Source: Candidatus Krumholzibacteriia bacterium (lineage in GTDB: Bacteria; Krumholzibacteriota; Krumholzibacteriia; G020349025). Taken from it: a DNA stretch of 11,468 bases. Positions 5,413 through 11,468 of this stretch are shown here, piece by piece (position 1 is the stretch's first letter; every line of letters starts with the position of its first letter). Made by a program: the position numbers and the translations under genes. The notes below the pieces were generated by a model that searched no databases, was not told the origin of the DNA, and saw only the letters and a program-made list of their open reading frames with translations. The DNA is taken from assembly GCA_035649275.1 (NCBI GenBank), contig DASRJW010000004.1, positions 1-11,468 of the forward strand. The letters run 5' to 3'.

Positions 5413-6927
5413 TCAGAAGGTGCGCTCCAGTCGCACCGTGGTTTCCCAGCCCCCTTCCACCGCGCCCACGGGCTTGGCGAACTGGAGCAAGAAGTTGTCG
5501 TCGGCGGTCTTGAAGCCGAAGCCCACCGACTGCAGCCAGGTGCTGTCCTCCAAGCCTTCGCCGTAGAGCGCGGTGCTCTTCCAGGCGGTGGCGGCGTCGT
5601 AGAAGGTGAAGGCGCCGTAATTCATGTTCCAGAAGAGCAAGGTGTACTCGACGCTGCCGAGAAGGGAGCGGTCACCGTACACGGAGCGAAAGGAGTGGCC
5701 GCGCGCCGTTCCTAGACCGCCGACGTAGAAGAGCTTCTGCGACGGGATGGTCTCGTTGCCGAAGCGACCGGAGGCGGCGCAGCGCAGCGCCAGGTGCACT
5801 GGCGGGCCGAGGCGCAGGTAGGCGCGCCCATCGCCGACCCAGCGGGCGTAAGAGAAGTTGCCGTCGCCGAGCTCCAGGAAGCCACGGGCATACGAGCCGA
5901 TGGTCCCCACGTCGCGGGCATGACGGCTGTCGTGCACGAGCTCCAGTCGCGCTGCCCGCAGCCGCCCGTTGCCACCCTCGCCCTCGGGCTCGTCGAGGAG
6001 GAAGAGCCGCGGGTTGGCGCGGAAGCGGTCGACCCCGGCGGTGAAGAAGCTCCAGTCGGTCTGCGTGGTCAGGCTGTTGTAGTCCTCCACCGCATAGGAG
6101 AGGCGCAAGGTCGTGTACGCCGGGAGTCGCAGGCGCACGTACGGTTCGATCCCAGCGATCTTGTAGTAGTCGTTGAAGTCGTGGCGGAAGAAGAGCGCCG
6201 CCAGGGTGTTCTCGCGCCAGCCGATCCCGGCCTGGTTCTCGTACGCCGTGCCATGGGAGTAGACGGCCCCGACGGTGAGCACCTTCGTCGGCACCAAGGG
6301 CTGCTCGAAATCCACCTCGGTCGTGCCCCGTTCGCTCACCCAGCCGTAACCGAAGCGCACGCTCAGCTCGGGCACATAGGTGTACGAGGAGCTGTACTTC
6401 CCCGTCAGCCACAGCACCGAGCCATCGACGCGCTGATAGGAGTAGTCGCCGCCGAAGGTGAGGCGGATGTGCGGATGCGGCGTGTAGGTGACCCGCGTCG
6501 ACATGCGCTCCCGGTGCGGCGACCAGCGGTTGTAGTAGGTGACCTCGCCGTCCTCGAGCACCCGCAGCCTCGACCGCACGCTACCGTCGGGGGCGACCAC
6601 TTCGTCCGGGTTCGAGGGATCGAGGCGATGCCTGCCGTCGACGACGAACTTGTACTCGTAAACGCCTTCCTCCAGATCGATGCCGGTTTCCCAGATCCCG
6701 TCACCGCTGTAGCGGAGAGGCTGGGCGTCCCAGCCGTTGAAATCGCCGAGGATGCGAACGTCGGCTTCTGCCGGCGCCTCGAAGGTGAAGACGACGTGCT
6801 TGCCGCTGCGGTGGGGGAAGAAGTCGCTGGACAGGTCGGGAGGTGCGCCGACGGCCCCGGGCCCGAGGGGCAGGCCGAGGAGAAAGACACTGAGGAGGAC
6901 GGGCGTCCTCGGGCGGCGCTGGGACAC
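5413..6927 (-). CDS. CBM48/AMPK-type glycogen-binding domain fused to an outer-membrane beta-barrel
   Basis: This 504-residue exported protein has two domains. After a signal peptide (SQRRPR, then TPVLLSVFLLGLPLGPGAVGA, cleavage near 28), residues ~44-122 form an early-set domain of the CBM48/AMPK-beta type. VRILGDFNGWD (57-67), GIWETGIDLEEGVYEYKFVVDG (78-98) and LDPSNPDEV (102-110) are its hallmarks. The rest (~130-504) is rich in alternating aromatic strands (YTYVPELSVRFGYGW, GIEPYVRLRLPAYTTLRLSYAVE). It contains LFYVGGLGTARGHSFRSVYGDRSLLGSVEYTLLF, which resembles the Omp85/BamA barrel segment with its conserved RG, and ends in VRLERTF with the C-terminal Phe typical of outer-membrane barrels. 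No POTRA repeats are seen. GTG 6927 is preferred because GGAGG lies four bases upstream and the signal peptide is then compact; GTG 6957 would add ten residues. A sigma-54-like promoter lies upstream. Function and glycan binding are inferred. Confidence 0.8.
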   Translation of the reverse strand: MSQRRPRTPVLLSVFLLGLPLGPGAVGAPPDLSSDFFPHRSGKHVVFTFEAPAEADVRILGDFNGWDAQPLRYSGDGIWETGIDLEEGVYEYKFVVDGRHRLDPSNPDEVVAPDGSVRSRLRVLEDGEVTYYNRWSPHRERMSTRVTYTPHPHIRLTFGGDYSYQRVDGSVLWLTGKYSSSYTYVPELSVRFGYGWVSERGTTEVDFEQPLVPTKVLTVGAVYSHGTAYENQAGIGWRENTLAALFFRHDFNDYYKIAGIEPYVRLRLPAYTTLRLSYAVEDYNSLTTQTDWSFFTAGVDRFRANPRLFLLDEPEGEGGNGRLRAARLELVHDSRHARDVGTIGSYARGFLELGDGNFSYARWVGDGRAYLRLGPPVHLALRCAASGRFGNETIPSQKLFYVGGLGTARGHSFRSVYGDRSLLGSVEYTLLFWNMNYGAFTFYDAATAWKSTALYGEGLEDSTWLQSVGFGFKTADDNFLLQFAKPVGAVEGGWETTVRLERTF

Positions 6928-7032
6928 GAGACCTCCGGATGTCTTCAGCGGGTCCACCCGGGGAGCCGTCCCTTTCGATCAAGAGTCGAGGTCGCGTCGA
7001 ACGAGACTAGGGTGGACCCGCGCCGGTCGGTG

Positions 7033-7050
7033 ATGCAGCCGCCGCACCAA
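7033..7050 (-). promoter_or_regulatory. Sigma-54-like -24/-12 promoter of the CBM48-barrel gene
   Basis: On the minus strand TTGGTGCGGCGGCTGCAT has TTGG at -24, CG following, TGCA at -12 and exact GG-N10-GC spacing. The C-A of TGGCAC and one T of TTGC are not matched. Transcription would begin near 7023, leaving a leader of about 95 bases before GTG 6927. The gene immediately upstream encodes a sigma-54 activator. Confidence 0.45.
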
Positions 7051-7087
7051 GCCGGCAGCGCGAGTTAAGCACAGTTTTCCGTTGCGG

Positions 7088-7098
7088 TTACGCCGTAA
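7088..7098. repeat. Inverted repeat TTACG-N-CGTAA upstream of the sigma-54-like promoter
   Basis: TTACGCCGTAA is a perfect 5-bp inverted repeat around one base. It lies about 70 bases upstream of the predicted start of the barrel-gene transcript, a distance at which enhancer sites for sigma-54 activators are often found. It is AT-richer than its surroundings. No second copy is seen before the other sigma-54-like promoters, so binding by the local regulator is speculative. Confidence 0.3.
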
Positions 7099-7162
7099 GC
7101 CCGGATCCCAGGAGGAAGCCCCGCGATGTCAGCGGCACACGCTCTGTGGTCGGGCCTACAAC

Positions 7163-7181
7163 GGCCGCGCCACGCGCGCGG

Positions 7182-7183
<2 letters not shown>
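7163..7183 (-). terminator. Hairpin at the end of the response-regulator gene
   Basis: GGCCGCGC and GCGCGGTC form an 8-bp stem with one G-T wobble around a 5-base loop, overlapping the regulator's stop codon. No T-tract follows on the minus strand, so it may instead stabilise the mRNA end. Confidence 0.3.
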
Positions 7184-8579
<1,396 letters not shown>

Positions 8580-8593
8580 GCGAGCCCTTCGCT

Positions 8594-8618
8594 GGGCGCC
8601 GGGCGGGTCGGGCGCCGG
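8594..8618. repeat. Direct repeat GGGCGCCGG x2 in the divergent promoter region
   Basis: Two copies of GGGCGCCGG (8594-8602 and 8610-8618), each holding the palindrome GGCGCC, lie 16 bases apart centre to centre. They are about 75-100 bases upstream of the predicted sigma-54 start for the lipoprotein gene, and just upstream of the regulator's own start. They could be binding sites for activation and autoregulation. The G+C bias makes chance repeats plausible. Confidence 0.3.
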
Positions 8619-8667
8619 TGTGTCCGGAGTGTCGAGCCGAGGCATTGTAGCGAAAGCATCGCGGCTC

Positions 8668-8683
8668 TGGCACTCTCCTCGCC
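8668..8683 (+). promoter_or_regulatory. Sigma-54-like -24/-12 promoter of the GWxTD lipoprotein gene
   Basis: TGGCACTCTCCTCGCC matches all six bases of the -24 element TGGCAC and has GG-N10-GC spacing. The -12 part is TCGC instead of TTGC. Transcription would start near 8694, about 38 bases before ATG 8732. The element lies in the gap shared with the divergent sigma-54 activator gene, a common layout for an activator and its target. Confidence 0.5.
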
Positions 8684-8731
8684 GCTCGCTACATCTTGCG
8701 AAGCCGGCGCTTTCGTCGCTACCTTCTCGCC

Positions 8732-10906
8732 ATGGGTCGAGCGGTGCGTTGCACGCGGCTCGCCGCCGCAGCACGCCGGCCGGCGACGCAGCGCCACTGC
8801 GCCCGCTTCGCCACCGGCGGTACCGTCCTCGCCCTCCTCGCCGGGCTCGCCGGCTGCGGCACCAGCAAGAGCCGGGGCGAGATCCACTTCGCCGATGGGC
8901 GCGAGCGTCTGGCCCTCGGCGACAGCGTCGGCGCTCTCAGGCTCTTCCAGCGGGCCAACTACGAACTCGGTGGCGATCCGCGCCTTCTCGTAGAGATCGG
9001 CCGCCTGCAGTCGGCGCAGGGGACCTTGGAAGCGCGGGCGCAGGCCCGCGCCGCCTTCCTCGCCGCCCTGGATCTGGATCCGCTGTCGGCCGCGACCCAC
9101 GCCGCCCTCGGCGAGCTGCTGCGGGAGCAGCGCTTCCTGCGCGCCAGCACGGGAGCACTCACCGAGGCGGTACGCCTCGACCCGAAACAGTCGCGCCCCT
9201 GGTTGCTCCTCGGCCACAACACCCTGGAGGAATACTTCACGGACATGGAAGTGCCCCAGTTCCTCGACAGCGCCCAGGCCTATTACGAACGGGCGCTGCA
9301 GCTGGATGCGGCGAACGACGAGGCCCGCTACCGTCTGGCCTTTCTGGCGATGCACCGGCACCAGCACGAAGCGGCCCGCGCCCTGATCCTGACGCAAGCG
9401 CAACGGGACTGCCCCGGTCGCTTCGGGTTCTTGCTCGCGGCCATCGATTTCCACCTCAAGCGCTTCGACGAAGCGCAAGCACGGGTGGACGCCACGCTCG
9501 CGTGCATGTCGCCGCAAGAGCGCGAATCCTGGATCGGGCTGGTGCCGGTGCTCCACCCCGACAGCCTGGGGGCGTACCGCATGTGGCAGGAGGCCCGGCG
9601 CGATTCCCTCTGCCGCAACTATTGGTGGGGCCATGATCCGACGCCGGCGTCCCTCACCAACGAGCGCCTCGTCGAGCACATCTGCCGCGCCGTGGAGGCC
9701 GACCTCTACTTCGCTGTTTCCCGGCTGGGCCGCCCGGGGCGCGGCACCGATCGCGGCGAGATCTATCTGCGCTATGGGCCCCCGGCGCTGGCAAGACGGA
9801 TTCCGGAGTTCAAATTCCCCACCTGGGAATGGCGCTACTGGACCCGCGGCGATGACGACTTGGTGATCCATTTCACGGACTCCTTCTTGAACGGTGACTA
9901 CGTGCGTTGGCGCCGTCGCGCCTGGTCGGACTTCAGCGAACCGGAGATCAGGGAGAAGTCACCGACGCACACGAGCCTGGTCTTCGCCGCTCCGCCCGGG
10001 GGCTGGAAGCACGTGGTGCGGCAGTTCCGTGGCAACCAAGGGCGCACGGCGCTGGAGATCGCCTACGAGTTCGAAGAGCTGGGGGGGATCGAGGCCTTGA
10101 ACGTGGAAGCTGCCGGCTGGCGCGGCCCGGGAGACCTCGCCCAGCGCTCCCGCGCCTCGGTGCAGCGCAGCAGCCTGTACAGCGACGGCGACCGGAAACT
10201 CGGGCGGCTGCGCTTCGAGCTCGCCCCCGAGCCTCTCACGCTGGGATTGGAGCTGGCCGGTTTGCAGCGGCTGGAGCACGCACCGCCCGATACGACCGAC
10301 AGGGCGAGCGCTCCGGTGGACGGCGCTGCTTCCCCGGAAGGCGCCGCGTCGCCGCGCTTCCGCATCCCCTGGCGGGCCATGGGCCGGGATACGCTGGCGC
10401 TCGTGCACTACGATGCCTCGACACTCATGATGAGCGACATCATGCTGGCCCACGAGGTCCGCAACGGCCACGGCGGGATGTTCGACATGGGTGGCGTCAT
10501 CGCCGTGCCCCGCGTCGACCGGCGCATCGAGCAGGAGCTGCTGCATCTCTACTTCGAGGTCTACCCGTCGGAACGGGCGGTACGCGAGCAAACCGCGATC
10601 GCGGTGCGCTACGAGGTGCGGCGGCTGCCGCCGCGGTCCTGGACCTTCTGGGAGCAGTTCCAACCCGACTTCCACCGGAAGCTGGACGCCGAGCAGCAGC
10701 CGGTGGTGCAAGCCACCTTCACTTTTCTCCCCACCTCCGACCTGGAACGGCAGCAGCTCAGCATCGACCTGACTGCGCTCGACCCGGGACCCTACGATCT
10801 CGTCGTCGAGCTGGTGGACACGGCCACCGGCGCGAGCACCAGCCGTCACGCCAGCTTCGACTACGCCGCGCGCCCCGTCGGCGCCACCACGGCCGCCTCG
10901 CCCTAG
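8732..10906 (+). CDS. TPR and GWxTD-domain outer-membrane-type lipoprotein
   Basis: This is a large 724-residue lipoprotein. A long basic N-terminus precedes VLALLAGLAGC, with lipobox LAGC at 39-42 and lipidation expected at Cys42. Residues ~48-260 are helical TPR-like repeats (RAAFLAALDLDPLSAATHAALGELL, YYERALQLDAANDEARYRLAFLA). The GWxTD region starts at YWWGHDPTP (297-305), followed by the NERL motif, GRGTDRGEIYLRYGPP (~337-352) and WEWRYW. The family motif normally reads G-W-x-T-D; here Trp is replaced by Arg. The C-terminal ~300 residues are beta-rich and include STLMMSDIMLAHEV (~562-575), which resembles the SDI/SDL segment of this family. The family's function is unknown; it is frequent in Acidobacteria- and Eisenbacteria-like genomes. 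ATG 8732 is chosen for the lipobox distance and because it follows the predicted transcript start; TTG 8696 is in frame but barely downstream of that start. No clear ribosome binding site is visible. Confidence 0.82.
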   Translation: MGRAVRCTRLAAAARRPATQRHCARFATGGTVLALLAGLAGCGTSKSRGEIHFADGRERLALGDSVGALRLFQRANYELGGDPRLLVEIGRLQSAQGTLEARAQARAAFLAALDLDPLSAATHAALGELLREQRFLRASTGALTEAVRLDPKQSRPWLLLGHNTLEEYFTDMEVPQFLDSAQAYYERALQLDAANDEARYRLAFLAMHRHQHEAARALILTQAQRDCPGRFGFLLAAIDFHLKRFDEAQARVDATLACMSPQERESWIGLVPVLHPDSLGAYRMWQEARRDSLCRNYWWGHDPTPASLTNERLVEHICRAVEADLYFAVSRLGRPGRGTDRGEIYLRYGPPALARRIPEFKFPTWEWRYWTRGDDDLVIHFTDSFLNGDYVRWRRRAWSDFSEPEIREKSPTHTSLVFAAPPGGWKHVVRQFRGNQGRTALEIAYEFEELGGIEALNVEAAGWRGPGDLAQRSRASVQRSSLYSDGDRKLGRLRFELAPEPLTLGLELAGLQRLEHAPPDTTDRASAPVDGAASPEGAASPRFRIPWRAMGRDTLALVHYDASTLMMSDIMLAHEVRNGHGGMFDMGGVIAVPRVDRRIEQELLHLYFEVYPSERAVREQTAIAVRYEVRRLPPRSWTFWEQFQPDFHRKLDAEQQPVVQATFTFLPTSDLERQQLSIDLTALDPGPYDLVVELVDTATGASTSRHASFDYAARPVGATTAASP

Positions 10907-10980
10907 ACCGGCGGCGGTGGGCGCGCCTGGACCGGCGAGTTCGCGATTTGGCGTAACGAAGCAAGCGGAGTGAAGTCACG

Positions 10981-11468
10981 ATGGTCAGTTGGATACTAGG
11001 GGCAGTTGCTCTCTTGCTCGGCCCCTCGACAGTTCGTGATTCCACTTTGGCCGGCCCAGTTTCCGTGAGCACCGCGCCGGCGGAGAGCCCATTCTCGTGG
11101 GAAACAGTACAGGTTTCCGACAAGAGCGGGGCATTTACCCCCGACGAGAGAATCCTGGGGGCAGCGGCCCAGCCTTCATCCATTGCGCTGATCGACTTTC
11201 ATGATGAGCGACCCTACGGAGACGCTGCAAAGGAGCGGGCATGGCTTGTCCGCTATGACGCGGTGAAGGTCCCGGCGCCCGAAGGGGATTCGCCTGCTGA
11301 GGTCCGCTTGTTCTTGGTGTTCCGCCAATCAGGCGGACTCCTCGCGGCGTTTACGGAGGCAGCTCCCATCTGGGCGAAGCAAGGATGGAACTCCGAGCAG
11401 ATTACCGAGCGTGCGGCAATGGCTTGGGAGTTCTTTCCACCGGATTACGCGACGCTACGCTCGTCCGT
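10981..11468 (+). CDS. Unrecognised exported protein, 5' part (continues past window)
   Basis: An open frame runs from ATG 10981 to the right edge without a stop, giving 162 visible residues. The start MVSWILGAVALLLGPSTV looks like a short hydrophobic signal sequence, though it lacks basic residues before the core. The rest includes WETVQVSDKSGAFTPDERILGAA, AWLVRYDAVKVP and VRLFLVFRQSGGLLAAFTEAAPIW; I recognise no family. GGAG ends ten bases before the ATG and GAAG five bases before it. Codon use differs from all other genes here: ATA, CTA, GTA, ACA and several GCA codons appear, and G+C is clearly lower. This suggests recent acquisition or a different expression class. It lies 74 bases after the GWxTD gene in the same direction, but the composition change argues against an old operon. 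Confidence 0.6.
   Translation, partial: MVSWILGAVALLLGPSTVRDSTLAGPVSVSTAPAESPFSWETVQVSDKSGAFTPDERILGAAAQPSSIALIDFHDERPYGDAAKERAWLVRYDAVKVPAPEGDSPAEVRLFLVFRQSGGLLAAFTEAAPIWAKQGWNSEQITERAAMAWEFFPPDYATLRSS

Noticed and set aside
5794-7068. Plus-strand open frame of 424 codons opposite the CBM48-barrel gene
   Set aside because: Shadow frame; the minus strand has the signal peptide, CBM48 hallmarks and terminal Phe.

Overview
The window is high-GC bacterial DNA, near 70% G+C by eye except for the last ~500 bases. It encodes a diderm (Gram-negative-type) cell: there is a lipoprotein with a lipobox, an outer-membrane barrel ending in Phe, several signal peptides and a sigma-54 activator. A GWxTD-family lipoprotein next to a barrel protein and many secreted proteins of unknown role suggests an uncultured lineage such as the Eisenbacteria/Krumholzibacteriota/Acidobacteria-type groups. 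That placement is inference and cannot be settled from this window.

Layout: (1) 2-2473, plus strand: an envelope-signalling set made of the end of an ECF sigma factor, a zinc-binding membrane anti-sigma factor, and a membrane protein with a coiled coil and a bactofilin-like repeat. (2) 2788-4316, plus strand: a secreted HEIGH zinc metallopeptidase, then a thymidylate kinase. (3) 4349-8579, minus strand: an NtrX/NtrC-type response regulator, a two-domain protein joining a CBM48/AMPK-type glycogen-binding domain to an outer-membrane barrel, and a DUF4390-like exported protein. (4) 8732-10906, plus strand: a large TPR + GWxTD lipoprotein, divergent from the regulator. (5) 10981 to the end: the start of an unrecognised exported protein with lower G+C and different codon use.

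The most interesting pattern is regulatory. The regulator keeps GAFTGA, the signature of sigma-54 activators. Sequences resembling -24/-12 sigma-54 promoters lie in front of both flanking surface-protein genes (8668-8683 for the GWxTD lipoprotein, 7033-7050 for the CBM48-barrel protein). A third lies before the metallopeptidase (2638-2653). This suggests a small sigma-54 regulon for envelope proteins, encoded around its own activator. The cognate histidine kinase is not in the window. The promoter calls were made by eye and need a genome-wide motif scan.
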